Source: an uncultured Lachnospiraceae bacterium (lineage in GTDB: Bacteria > Bacillota > Clostridia > Lachnospirales > Lachnospiraceae). Taken from it: a stretch of 64,000 nt of DNA. This document shows, one piece after another, positions 1 through 9,632 of the stretch (position 1 is its first letter; each line of letters begins with the position of its first letter). The translations under genes and the position numbers were made by a program. The DNA is taken from contig CANQDS010000003.1 in the NCBI GenBank assembly GCA_947593655.1, forward strand, positions 1-64,000, written 5' to 3'. The notes beneath the pieces were generated by a model. The model was not told the origin of the DNA. It saw only the letters and a program-made list of their open reading frames with translations, and ran no database searches.

Positions 1-262
1 GATATTGAAAAATTCTGAAAAAATGTAGAATTAATGATTTTACGGAAAAAAGTGTTTACTACATCATTTGAAAAAGAGCTTTGATATGATAAAGTTAAAA
101 GTAAGGTTTACAATGGATATGCTGTTTTGTGCGGGTAGCTTTCTTGTGGAAAGTTGCCCGTTTTGTTTTAAAGGAGCAAATTATTAAAACAAGCAAGTCA
201 GTCACCAGGTTGTCACATTCTTCTGATATAATGAAAACAAAAACGAGAGGCGGCTGGTTGAC

Positions 263-934
263 ATGATAGAATTATATTATGCGGAGGACGATGCCAATAT
301 TGCAAATGTGGTAAAGGAATATCTGGAGCAAAAAGACATGAAAGTGCAGATATATCATACAATTTTAGAAATCAAACAGGCTTTGGAAAAGCATATGGCA
401 GCGGTTGTTCTGCTTGACTGGAATATGCCGGATGGTCATGGAGACAGCCTGTGCCAGTGGATTCGCAATCGTTGGAAGGAACTTCCGATCATTTTTCTTA
501 CTGTCCGCGGGGACAGTTCTGATATTGTTTCCGGATTTAAGAATGGAGCGGATGACTATGTGGTAAAGCCGTTTGCGTTAGAAGTATTGTATTCGAGGAT
601 TCTTGCAGTACTACGCAGAACCGGGAATGTAACAGAACAATACCTTTCCTGTGATGAGATTAAAATGGATCAAAACCGTCATGCCGTCTTTTGCCGTTCA
701 GAGGAAATCGCATTAAGCGAGGCTGAGTATCAGCTTTTATGGTATCTGATGCAAAACAAGGGAAAAACAGTTACCAGGGCAAAAATTTTAGAAAAGGTAT
801 GGGATGTGAATGGCAGTTATGTGAATGATAATACTTTGACTGTCACAATGAAACGCCTTCGGGACAAGCTTTCGCAGCCAACGTGCCTGAAAACGATCAG
901 AAGCGTGGGCTACCGCATGGAGGATACGATATGA
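263..934 (+). CDS. OmpR/PhoB-family response regulator
   Basis: N-terminal receiver domain (YYAEDDANI, VVLLDWNMPDGHG, VVKPF) and C-terminal winged-helix (TVTMKRLRDKL...IRSVGYRM). Confidence 0.95.
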   Translation: MIELYYAEDDANIANVVKEYLEQKDMKVQIYHTILEIKQALEKHMAAVVLLDWNMPDGHGDSLCQWIRNRWKELPIIFLTVRGDSSDIVSGFKNGADDYVVKPFALEVLYSRILAVLRRTGNVTEQYLSCDEIKMDQNRHAVFCRSEEIALSEAEYQLLWYLMQNKGKTVTRAKILEKVWDVNGSYVNDNTLTVTMKRLRDKLSQPTCLKTIRSVGYRMEDTI

Positions 935-2283
935 ACAGCCGTAGGAATGTATTTGTTACTTTAGGTTTTGTATTATCAGTCAGTTTCATTGCTGCCGCTA
1001 TTGCTGTATGGCTGGTTTCCTGTTATTACAGTAAGACATCCTTTGATCTGGTAAATGCAATCTGCTGCGAAGTGATCGAACAAGAGCCGGGAACCCAGAA
1101 AATCATAGCTGCCGCATTAAAGGAATATACCAAAGGGGATCCGGACGGCTTTTTAGAAGATGATCTATTGTCGTTGCTTGGATACCGTGTGTCTGATTTT
1201 TCGGACATTTCATGCAGACAACTTGTTTTCTTTGCAGCAGCCGGATGGTTGATTGGGATTTTGCTTTTCTTTTTTACTTTTCTTTATCGGAACAGGATGG
1301 AAAATCACAGGATCAGAAATTTAGCGGCTTATCTGGAACAGGTAAACAGCGGCAAAGCATTGATCCTATCCGTTTCCGGAGAGGATGATTTTTCCAGATT
1401 AGAGGATGAAATTTATAAGACCGTGACATTTCTTTATCAGACAAAAGAGCAGGCAGTGCAGACGAAAAATGATTTTGCGGAGAATTTATCCAATATCGCA
1501 CACCAAATCAAAACGCCGATTACCGCTATTTCCTTGTCTGTCCAGAGGATAAAACAGAACTTTGATGATGCAGCTGCGGAATGGAAGGAGAAGCATAATA
1601 CCATGGAGCAGAAGGAGATCTGCACAGTCTTGGAACAGAAGGAAAACCATAATACCATGGAGCAGAAGGAAATCTGCACAGCCTTAGAGCAGGTGGAAAA
1701 ACAGCTTACGCGACTGATCTATCTGGAAAACTCTTTGCTGATCTTGTCCCGGCTTGACGCAGGAACGCTGCTTTTACAAAAAGAGGAAACCGATGTTTTT
1801 ACTCTCCTTGCTCTTGCAGCGGATAATCTTCAGGAGTTTTTCTTGGCTTCAAATACTTCCATTGAGATACCGGAACAAGGGGAAATGTTCATTTCAGCGG
1901 ATATGGACTGGACAATGGAAGCCATCATGAATCTCATGAAAAACTGTATGGAACATAATGAAGGGGGAACGGTTCATTGTTCTTACACTCAGAATCCATT
2001 GTATACGGAGATCCTGATCTGGGATGAGGGAGAAGGATTTGCAAAGGAAGATTTGCCGCACATCTTTGAACGGTTTTATCGAGGGAAAAATGCAAGTGAG
2101 GGAGGTATAGGAATCGGACTTGCTTTGGCAAAAGAGATCATAGAACGCCAGAACGGGACGATACGGGCAAAAAACAAACCCGGCGACGGAGCTTTTTTTG
2201 AGATCCGCTTTTATACCTTGGTACTTGATAATGAAGTGGAAAAGGAAATGAATATCGCAGGAATATTTTCGAAAAAATTGTGA
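931..2283 (+). CDS. Sensor histidine kinase (partner of the preceding response regulator)
   Basis: Two N-terminal TM segments, H-box NIAHQIKTPITAIS, N/G boxes (NLMKNCMEHN, DEGEGF, GIGIGLALAKEI). ATG at 931 (MNSRRNV) is preferred over 883. Confidence 0.93.
   Translation: MNSRRNVFVTLGFVLSVSFIAAAIAVWLVSCYYSKTSFDLVNAICCEVIEQEPGTQKIIAAALKEYTKGDPDGFLEDDLLSLLGYRVSDFSDISCRQLVFFAAAGWLIGILLFFFTFLYRNRMENHRIRNLAAYLEQVNSGKALILSVSGEDDFSRLEDEIYKTVTFLYQTKEQAVQTKNDFAENLSNIAHQIKTPITAISLSVQRIKQNFDDAAAEWKEKHNTMEQKEICTVLEQKENHNTMEQKEICTALEQVEKQLTRLIYLENSLLILSRLDAGTLLLQKEETDVFTLLALAADNLQEFFLASNTSIEIPEQGEMFISADMDWTMEAIMNLMKNCMEHNEGGTVHCSYTQNPLYTEILIWDEGEGFAKEDLPHIFERFYRGKNASEGGIGIGLALAKEIIERQNGTIRAKNKPGDGAFFEIRFYTLVLDNEVEKEMNIAGIFSKKL
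1594..1690 (+). repeat. 54-bp in-frame tandem duplication (2 copies, second partial) inside the histidine kinase gene
   Basis: cataataccatggagcagaaggagatctgcacag... recurs at 1648 with a 54-bp offset; encodes HNTMEQKEICTVLEQKEN / HNTMEQKEICTALEQ. Confidence 0.9.
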
Positions 2284-2317
2284 AAAGCTGTTGGCGGATG
2301 GGAAGGAGAAAATTGAA

Positions 2318-2998
2318 ATGGAAATCCTAAAATGTGAGAAAGTCAGGAAAGTATATGGTTCCGGAGGCAATCAAGTGACAGCGCTTGACGGGATTGATCT
2401 GTCTGTGAGCAAAGGAGAATTTGTAGCAATTCTTGGAGCTTCCGGTTCAGGCAAGTCCACGCTTTTGCATATTCTTGGAAGTGTGGACAAGGCTACCGAT
2501 GGAAAGGTCATCATAGATGGAACCGACCTCTCCAAATTGAATCAGACACAGGCGGCAATCTTTCGTCGCAGGAAAGTAGGGATCGTTTATCAGTTTTATA
2601 ATCTGATTCCCACGCTCACAGCGGGGAAAAACATTTTAATGCCACTTGTGCTTGATAAGAAAAAGCCCAATAAAGAGTACTTTGATAAGATTGCAGGATC
2701 TCTTGGAATTGCTGATAAGCTTGAGGCGTTGCCAAATCAGCTCTCTGGTGGCGAACAGCAGAGAGTCGCGATCGCACGTTCTCTGATCTACCGTCCGGCT
2801 CTTCTTCTGGCAGACGAGCCGACCGGAAATTTAGACCAGAAGAATTCGAAAGAAGTCGTTGATATGCTGAAGCTTTCCAATCGCAATCTGGGGCAAACAA
2901 TTCTGCTGATTACCCATGATGAAAAGGTTGCTATGGAGGCAGAGCGGATTCTTACAGTTGAGGATGGACATATCATCAGTGATGAACGGCGGAGGTAG
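2318..2998 (+). CDS. ABC transporter ATP-binding protein (BceA/MacB-like)
   Basis: Walker A GASGSGKST, signature LSGGEQQRVAIARSL, Walker B LLADEPTGNLD. Confidence 0.95.
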   Translation: MEILKCEKVRKVYGSGGNQVTALDGIDLSVSKGEFVAILGASGSGKSTLLHILGSVDKATDGKVIIDGTDLSKLNQTQAAIFRRRKVGIVYQFYNLIPTLTAGKNILMPLVLDKKKPNKEYFDKIAGSLGIADKLEALPNQLSGGEQQRVAIARSLIYRPALLLADEPTGNLDQKNSKEVVDMLKLSNRNLGQTILLITHDEKVAMEAERILTVEDGHIISDERRR

Positions 2999-5229
2999 TG
3001 GAAATGTGGAAAGATTATTCATCAAGTTATATGAAAAACAACCGCACAGCCGGTTTATCCGTTATGATAGCGGCGTTTATTTCTGCCCTGCTCTTATCCC
3101 TGCTGTGCGGATTATTCTATAACGCCTGGAAATATGAGGTGGAACGGATCGAATTAAATCAGGGCGGCTGGCATAGCCGTATCATTGGGGAACTCAGTCC
3201 GGAGGATCTGGAAATAATTAAAAACTTTGCAAATGTAGAGAATGCTGTGGTAAATGAGAAAGGGTTAAAAGGAACAGAAACGACAATAGATATTTATTTT
3301 AGCGATAAAAAAGCTGTGTTTTCAGATATGCCTCATATTGCGGAACTGCTCGGCATCGGGCAGGAAAAAATTGTTTATCATTATGAACTTCTTGCCATGT
3401 ACCTGATCCGCGATTCCAGCGACACCGCTCCAAGGCTTTTGTTCCCGCTGTTTATTTTGATTACGCTTGCAGCATCTTTCTCACTGATTATCATTATCCA
3501 TAATTCTTTTGCAGTGACCATGAATGCAAGAATTCATCAGTTTGGCATTTTTTCCAGTATTGGAGCTGCGCCGAAACAGATCCGAACTTGTCTTTTGCAG
3601 GAAGCGGCTGTCCTCTGCGCGGGACCGGTCATAACAGGCAATCTGCTGGGAATTGCAGGAAGCGCCGGTCTTATCAATCTGAGCAATACCATGTTGGGCG
3701 GCGATGTCTCTGGACGGTATGAGGCCTCCTTTGGCTATCACCCGCTGGTTTTGCTGCTGACCTTGTTTGTAACGATCCTGACGATATGGATTTCCGCATG
3801 GCTTCCAGCAAGAAAGTTAAGCAGGTTGACGCCTCTCGAAGCGATAAAGAATACTGATGAATTACAATTAAAGCGTAAAAAAAGTTCCCGTTTGCTCTCA
3901 TTATTATTCGGAATAGAAGGGGAATTAGCCGGCAACGCATTGAAAGCACAAAAGAAAGCTCTGCGGACAGCATCCCTGTCGCTTATATTTTCATTCCTCG
4001 CATTTTCGCTTATGCAGTGTTTCTTCTCCCTTTCCCGGATCAGCACAAGGGAAACCTATTTCGAGCGTTATCAGGACGTGTGGGACATTATGACCGCTGT
4101 GAAAGATACTGATGTGGACAATTTTGCAGAAACGGCGGCGGTACAGGCGCTTGACGGGATAAAAAGCGCCATTGTTTATCAGAAGGCTTCTGCCAAAAGA
4201 ATGATCTCCGAAGAAGAAATGAGCGAAGATATGAAGTCTTTTGGCGGCTTTTCTAAGGCGCCTGCGAACGATGTGTCGCAGGTGGATGGCGGCTGGCTTG
4301 TAAATGCACCGATCGTTATTATGGATGATCAGAGTTTTGCCGCTTATTGTGAACAGATCGGCATTACGCCTCAGCTTGACGGAGCGGTAATCTTAAATCA
4401 GATCCGTGATGTGGCAAACCCTGATTTCCGGCATCCTGTTTTCATGCCTTATATCAAGACACCTGGTGCTGGCGAAAATGCAGTGAGTGTTTTAAGGCAG
4501 TCCGGCAAAGAGGAAATGACGGCGGAAGTCCCTGTCCTGTCTTATACGCGGGAGGTTCCTCTGTTAAGGGAGGAATATGCAAAGCTGGATTATTATGAGC
4601 TGGTGCATTTTATTCCTGTGTCCTTATGGAAAGAAATCAAGGGGCAGATCGGGGGAACAGAGAAAGACAGTTACATCTGCATCCGTGGAAAAGATGGCGC
4701 GGTACTGGAAGAATTAAATACGATACAGGATGAAATCACGCGGCTTGTCGATGGGAAATATGCCATAGAACAAGAAAACCGTATTCAGGAATATGAAACA
4801 AATAACAGACAGATACAGGGAATGATGGCTGTTTTCGGAGGTTTTTGCATTCTGCTTGCGATGATCGGCATTGGCAATGTGTTTTCCAATACGCTGGGAT
4901 TTGTGCGTCAAAGAAGAAGGGAATTTGCCAGATATCTGTCGATAGGGCTGACGCCGAAAGACTTAAAAAAGATGTTCTGTACTGAAGCGCTTGTAATCGC
5001 CGGGTGCCCGATCTTAATCAGTATTCCGATTGTTATTGTTTCAGTAAGATTCATGTTGCAGACAAGTTATATGGAGGCTGGCTTATTTTTGAAGGAAGCG
5101 CCATATGTTCCGATTTTATTGTTCCTGCTGGCGATTCTGGCTTCCGTGGCGCTGGCGTATTTTCTGGCATGGCGGAGTGTACGAAAGATCAGTCTGGCAG
5201 AGGTGCTTAAGGACGATACAATGATGTAA
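2998..5229 (+). CDS. FtsX-type ABC transporter permease (BceB-like)
   Basis: Multiple TM segments, FtsX-like halves (FGIFSSIGAAPKQIR, FARYLSIGLTPKDLK), large central extracytoplasmic region; overlaps the ATPase gene. Confidence 0.92.
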   Translation: MEMWKDYSSSYMKNNRTAGLSVMIAAFISALLLSLLCGLFYNAWKYEVERIELNQGGWHSRIIGELSPEDLEIIKNFANVENAVVNEKGLKGTETTIDIYFSDKKAVFSDMPHIAELLGIGQEKIVYHYELLAMYLIRDSSDTAPRLLFPLFILITLAASFSLIIIIHNSFAVTMNARIHQFGIFSSIGAAPKQIRTCLLQEAAVLCAGPVITGNLLGIAGSAGLINLSNTMLGGDVSGRYEASFGYHPLVLLLTLFVTILTIWISAWLPARKLSRLTPLEAIKNTDELQLKRKKSSRLLSLLFGIEGELAGNALKAQKKALRTASLSLIFSFLAFSLMQCFFSLSRISTRETYFERYQDVWDIMTAVKDTDVDNFAETAAVQALDGIKSAIVYQKASAKRMISEEEMSEDMKSFGGFSKAPANDVSQVDGGWLVNAPIVIMDDQSFAAYCEQIGITPQLDGAVILNQIRDVANPDFRHPVFMPYIKTPGAGENAVSVLRQSGKEEMTAEVPVLSYTREVPLLREEYAKLDYYELVHFIPVSLWKEIKGQIGGTEKDSYICIRGKDGAVLEELNTIQDEITRLVDGKYAIEQENRIQEYETNNRQIQGMMAVFGGFCILLAMIGIGNVFSNTLGFVRQRRREFARYLSIGLTPKDLKKMFCTEALVIAGCPILISIPIVIVSVRFMLQTSYMEAGLFLKEAPYVPILLFLLAILASVALAYFLAWRSVRKISLAEVLKDDTMM

Positions 5230-5312
5230 AAAATATGGCTAATATATAATTAAGATAGTGCATATCTTTATGATATTAACTGCGCAGAAAAATACGTAAA
5301 GGAGACTGTATG

Positions 5313-5697
5313 ATGAGTACTATTAAATTTTTAAATGAGAACTATTGGTGAGAAAGGATTCTTAACATTTTTAGCAGCACAGATTAATATGAACTGTAAT
5401 TCTATGTTGATGAATGGTACGAAAGTTGCGAACTACATATACCTTGATACACAGGTGAATAAAGCAATTAGTGATGATGCACCGAATGTATATTTTGGAA
5501 AGGTATTGAAGCAGTGTGAAGGTGGAAATATCGTGCTTGGAAATATTGCAGATAAAGACTTGCTTACGACAAATCTTGAAGAGAACTGTATTCCACAAAA
5601 TATTATGAATATGACAGTTGAGAACTATGATGAATTTTTAACTGAGAGACGTAAAATGATGGCAGCGTTGATACAGAAGTATTATGAGAGGCTGTAA
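5313..5697 (+). pseudogene. Probable C-terminal remnant of a DUF262/DUF1524-like protein
   Basis: Short ORF MSTIKFLNENYW* followed in another frame by FLTFLAAQI...NKAISDDAPNVYFGKVLKQC...NCIPQNI...YDEFLTERRKMMAALIQKYYERL; looks like a frameshifted C-terminal piece. Family call is from memory of similar tails. Confidence 0.35.
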
Positions 5698-5934
5698 ATT
5701 TTTTGGGCACTAACTTCCGATAACAAAAATTATGTGGAAGTAAGAAAAGAAATTTGTTGTATGGGTGGTTTGATTAGCAAAAGTAAAGATTGCAGATGGT
5801 CGTATTAATTTGAAAGGTAATTTTGTGTCCAGAGAGAAGAATCACCGTTACATGACTATCTGCAACTGCATTTCTCATAATGCTGATTATCGGAAGAAAA
5901 CATTTTTTCTCATTTTCCGTTCAATTTACATTCA

Positions 5935-6294
5935 ATGTGGGTTGGATGGATTTTTTATATTCTATACCTACAAATAAAAACGCCTACAGGTAAATTGCAG
6001 GCCGAGAGCAGAAAAGGCAGGTACAGAATATGTACGAAGAATTCACAGGACAAGCCGGTTGTAATCGGAAATGACCACGGGTTTTCACTTATGCAAACCA
6101 AGCATCACATTATCATCAGTTTTGCACCGGAAGACAATATTATCATGCAGGAGGCAAATCCTGATTTTAAGACAGATAAAGATATGATTCGTGGCACCAA
6201 TAAAACCATATCCTTTCGGATGCTGCATATGAAGAAGTCCATTCGTGGGAAATCTTTGGGTGAAAGTTATGAAAGGGGAGTTCGGGTTCGATAA
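5935..6294 (+). pseudogene. Possible ParM/StbA-like (plasmid-segregation actin-like) remnant
   Basis: NSQDKPVVIGNDHGFSLMQTKHHI resembles the N-terminal phosphate-1 region of Firmicute ParM-like proteins; the rest is degenerate. Confidence 0.35.
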
Positions 6295-6404
6295 GGGTGA
6301 GCAGGGGTTGCCCTATATTGTGGTGCAAACCTCGCAGATTTCTCAACTGGAAGTATTATAGCATTTTTGAGTGAATTGCCAATAATATGAAAAAAACATA
6401 ATTT

Positions 6405-6441
6405 TAACTTTTTAACTTTACAAATGAAGTTAAAAAAGTTA
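6405..6441. promoter_or_regulatory. Near-perfect palindrome overlapping a putative promoter upstream of the AAA ATPase
   Basis: TAACTTTTTAACTTTA-caaa-TGAAGTTAAAAAAGTTA; candidate promoter TTTACA (6417) -17 bp- TAGTAT (6440). Confidence 0.6.
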
Positions 6442-6467
6442 GTATAGACCTATAAGGAGGGGGGCTT

Positions 6468-8261
6468 ATGACAAACGAAGAATATAACAAGATTATTGCC
6501 GAAATTGAAACACTGCCAACAGGTGGTATTACTTATAAAAAGATAAATGGAAAAGAGTATGCTTATTATCAATGGCGTGAGGATGGAAAGCAACATACCA
6601 GAAGGACGAAGGATGAAGAGTTAGAACAGCTTTCTAAGCAAATCGAACGAAGGAAAGTACTTCAAAACTTAATAAAAAACATAGACAATCAGGAAAAAAA
6701 TGAAGAAAAGCCGGTTTTGCAGTTTCGATGCACAGTAAGAATTGGAGAGGATTTGGAGCGTTTTGTAAAACCAGTGGCAAAGTGGGTAAAACGTGAATGT
6801 TATCAGCAACTTCATGATTATGTTTATGGAGATATACATGATAGAGTGTATATTTTGTATGGTCTTAGGAGAACAGGTAAAACAACACTGATTCGTCAGT
6901 TAATATCTGAGATGGATGCATCAATGAGAAGTAAAGCAGTGTTCATTCAGATACAGGATAGCAAGACCTTGGATGATGTAAATCAGGATTTAAAGGTTTT
7001 GGAGGAAAAAGGTTATCGTTATGTGTTTATCGATGAGGTTACACTGTTGAATGATTTTATCGAAGGTGCAGCATTGTTTTCTGATGTATTTGCAGCAAGT
7101 GGAATGAAGATAGTACTTTCCGGTACTGATTCCTTAGGCTTTATGTTTACAGAAGATGAGGAGTTGTATGACAGGTGCATTATGTGTCATACAACATTTA
7201 TTCCATATCGTGAATTTGAGAGAGTGCTAGGAATTGTGGGTATTGATGATTTCATTCGATATGGCGGAACGATGAGCCTTGGTGGAAAGCAGTATAATGA
7301 CACTGCCATGATTTTTGCCACTAAGAAGAGTACCGACGAGTACATTGACAGTGCCATTGCGAGAAATATTCAGCATTCCTTAAAAAACTATAAGTATGAA
7401 GGTCATTTCCGTTCATTGCGGGATTTGTATGAGAAAAATGAATTAACCAACGCAATTAACAGAATTGTGGAGGATATGAACCATAGATTCACTATGGAGG
7501 TATTGACCAGAGATTTTAAATCAAATGATTTAAGAATTTCAGCAAGCAATTTGCGAAAAGATCGGGAAGAACCGACAGATATTCTCGATCGTATTGATAT
7601 TCTTAAAGTGAATGAAATGCTGAAATCTTTGCTGGAAATCAAGGATAAGGAAGAACAAAAGGTTGAAATCCAAGATGCACATCGTTACGAAATAAAAGAA
7701 TATTTGGATTTGCTTGACTTAACTGTGGAGATAGAAAGCAGATGGATGTCTGATTATAATCGAAGAGAATCCAGAACAGCATTTTCGCAGCCTGGTATGC
7801 GTTATTCCCAAGCAGAGGCACTTATCAAATCGCTTATGCAGGATGATATGTTTAGAGATCTATCCTTTGAAGAGCGAAAGAGAGTAACTGAAAGAATAAT
7901 CGATGAAATTAAAAACAGAATGATGGAGGATATTCTTCTTTTGGAGACAAAGCTTTCTAAAAAGAAATGTGAAGTGTTCCGCTTGCAGTTCGCGATTGGC
8001 GAATTCGATATGGTGGTGTTTAATCCGGATGAGGGCACTTGTGAAATCTATGAAATTAAGCATAGTAAAGAAGTTGTTCCCCAGCAGTGTAAGCATTTGT
8101 TAGATAAACAAAAATGCAAGGATACGGAATTTAGATACGGCACAATTACTGGAAAATATGTGATTTATCGTGGTGCCACAACATCCCTTGTTCAGGAAGG
8201 AGTGGAGACACAAGAAGATGTGATGTATCTGAATGTGGAAGAGTATTTGAAAAATTTATAG
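6468..8261 (+). CDS. AAA ATPase with PD-(D/E)XK-like C-terminus and DUF6788-like N-terminal segment
   Basis: Walker A GLRRTGKTT, Walker B YVFIDEV, sensor LSGTDS, C-terminal GEFDMVVFNPDEGTCEIYEIKHS; N-terminus LPTGGITYKKINGKEYAYYQWREDGKQ. Confidence 0.8.
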   Translation: MTNEEYNKIIAEIETLPTGGITYKKINGKEYAYYQWREDGKQHTRRTKDEELEQLSKQIERRKVLQNLIKNIDNQEKNEEKPVLQFRCTVRIGEDLERFVKPVAKWVKRECYQQLHDYVYGDIHDRVYILYGLRRTGKTTLIRQLISEMDASMRSKAVFIQIQDSKTLDDVNQDLKVLEEKGYRYVFIDEVTLLNDFIEGAALFSDVFAASGMKIVLSGTDSLGFMFTEDEELYDRCIMCHTTFIPYREFERVLGIVGIDDFIRYGGTMSLGGKQYNDTAMIFATKKSTDEYIDSAIARNIQHSLKNYKYEGHFRSLRDLYEKNELTNAINRIVEDMNHRFTMEVLTRDFKSNDLRISASNLRKDREEPTDILDRIDILKVNEMLKSLLEIKDKEEQKVEIQDAHRYEIKEYLDLLDLTVEIESRWMSDYNRRESRTAFSQPGMRYSQAEALIKSLMQDDMFRDLSFEERKRVTERIIDEIKNRMMEDILLLETKLSKKKCEVFRLQFAIGEFDMVVFNPDEGTCEIYEIKHSKEVVPQQCKHLLDKQKCKDTEFRYGTITGKYVIYRGATTSLVQEGVETQEDVMYLNVEEYLKNL

Positions 8262-8393
8262 AGTGTAGTTTGGATAAATGGAAAGGATGATGCAATGAGT
8301 AAAATATGATGAAGCGGCATTGATAAAGCTGATAGGTTTGCAACAGGAAATGATAGATTGGATAAAAGCGTATATTATTTGGCATGCTGAAAT

Positions 8394-8507
8394 CGCCTAA
8401 TACATATTTTTTCGCATAATTTGATAATACATTAGGCGGGAACTGGAAAAATATTGATTATCGCCTAAAGGAGTGGTATAATTAGGCGAAAAGAGAGGAA
8501 CTAGGCG
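8394..8507. promoter_or_regulatory. Array of five CGCCTAA/TTAGGCG sites in the promoter/leader of the Fic gene
   Basis: CGCCTAA 8394-8400, TTAGGCG 8432-8438, CGCCTAA 8462-8468, TTAGGCG 8482-8488, CTAGGCG 8501-8507; degenerate ttcgcataat at 8411. Promoter TTGATT (8454-8459) -17 bp- TATAAT (8477-8482). Confidence 0.85.
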
Positions 8508-8508
8508 A

Positions 8509-9558
8509 ATGCGGATTTTTAATTATGCTAATTTAAAAAATTACAGATGGGATTCGGAAATTCTTGGATTGGTAGCACAGATCCATGAGTTTAAAGGTAA
8601 ACAGGAATTATATCTTAAGCAGAAACCGGCCGCACTGGAAAAACTGATCGAGATAGCAAAAATACAAAGTACGGAGGCTTCCAATAAGATTGAAGGCATT
8701 GTTACGACAAGCACCAGGCTTCAGCAGCTTGTTATGGAAAAGACAACGCCAAGGAATAGAGATGAAGAAGAAATTATGGGGTATCGGGATGTTTTAAATA
8801 CGATCCATGAGAGCTATGAATATATCCCGATTCGTTCCTCTTATATTTTGCAGCTCCACCGGGATTTATATCAATATTCACAGAAGGATATCGGGGGAAG
8901 GTTTAAGAATACGCAGAATGTGATAGCTGAAAACCACCCGGATGGAACCCAGACAGTGCGATTTATCCCTTTGGTGCCTTATGAGACACCGGAGGCAATC
9001 GATTCCATCTGCAATAATTTCAATCAGGCAATCGATGCCTGCATCGTGGATCCGCTGGTATTAATTCCGATCTTCATCAATGATTTTCTGTGCATCCATC
9101 CATTCAATGATGGAAATGGCCGGATGTCCCGTCTGCTTACCACGCTTCTTTTATATCGGTGCGGATATGTTGTGGGGAGATATATCAGCTTGGAGAGTAA
9201 GATAGAAAAGACGAAAGAAAAATATTACGATGTATTGGAACAGTGCGGAAATGGCTGGCACGAGAATGAAAATGATCCGGCGCCATTTATAAAATATATA
9301 CTTGGGATTGTGCTGGCAGCTTATAGAGATTTTGAGACTCGAATTAGTCTAGTGGAGGATAAACTGCCCGCAATAGAAATGGTCAGAAAAGCAGTTTTTG
9401 AAAAAATCGGCAAATTTACGAAGAGTGAGATCATGGAACTTGTGCCGTCCCTGTCTAAGGCTTCCGTAGAAAATTCGTTGACACAGTTGATGAAAGACGG
9501 GGTTATTGACAGGCATGGAAAAGGAAAAGCGACATTCTATACAAGGGCAGATGTGTAG
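8509..9558 (+). CDS. Fic family protein with C-terminal winged-helix-like domain
   Basis: Fic motif HPFNDGNGRMSR, N-terminal inhibitory motif SNKIEG (class II), C-terminal GKFTKSEIMELVPSLSKASVENSLTQLMKDGVIDRHGKGKATFY. Confidence 0.93.
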   Translation: MRIFNYANLKNYRWDSEILGLVAQIHEFKGKQELYLKQKPAALEKLIEIAKIQSTEASNKIEGIVTTSTRLQQLVMEKTTPRNRDEEEIMGYRDVLNTIHESYEYIPIRSSYILQLHRDLYQYSQKDIGGRFKNTQNVIAENHPDGTQTVRFIPLVPYETPEAIDSICNNFNQAIDACIVDPLVLIPIFINDFLCIHPFNDGNGRMSRLLTTLLLYRCGYVVGRYISLESKIEKTKEKYYDVLEQCGNGWHENENDPAPFIKYILGIVLAAYRDFETRISLVEDKLPAIEMVRKAVFEKIGKFTKSEIMELVPSLSKASVENSLTQLMKDGVIDRHGKGKATFYTRADV

Positions 9559-9632
9559 GAAAATAACGAGTCCGTTTTTGGGGCACCTAGTGTGATAGAC
9601 TGCTCTTATTAAAGGAAAGAAAGGAGAATTTT

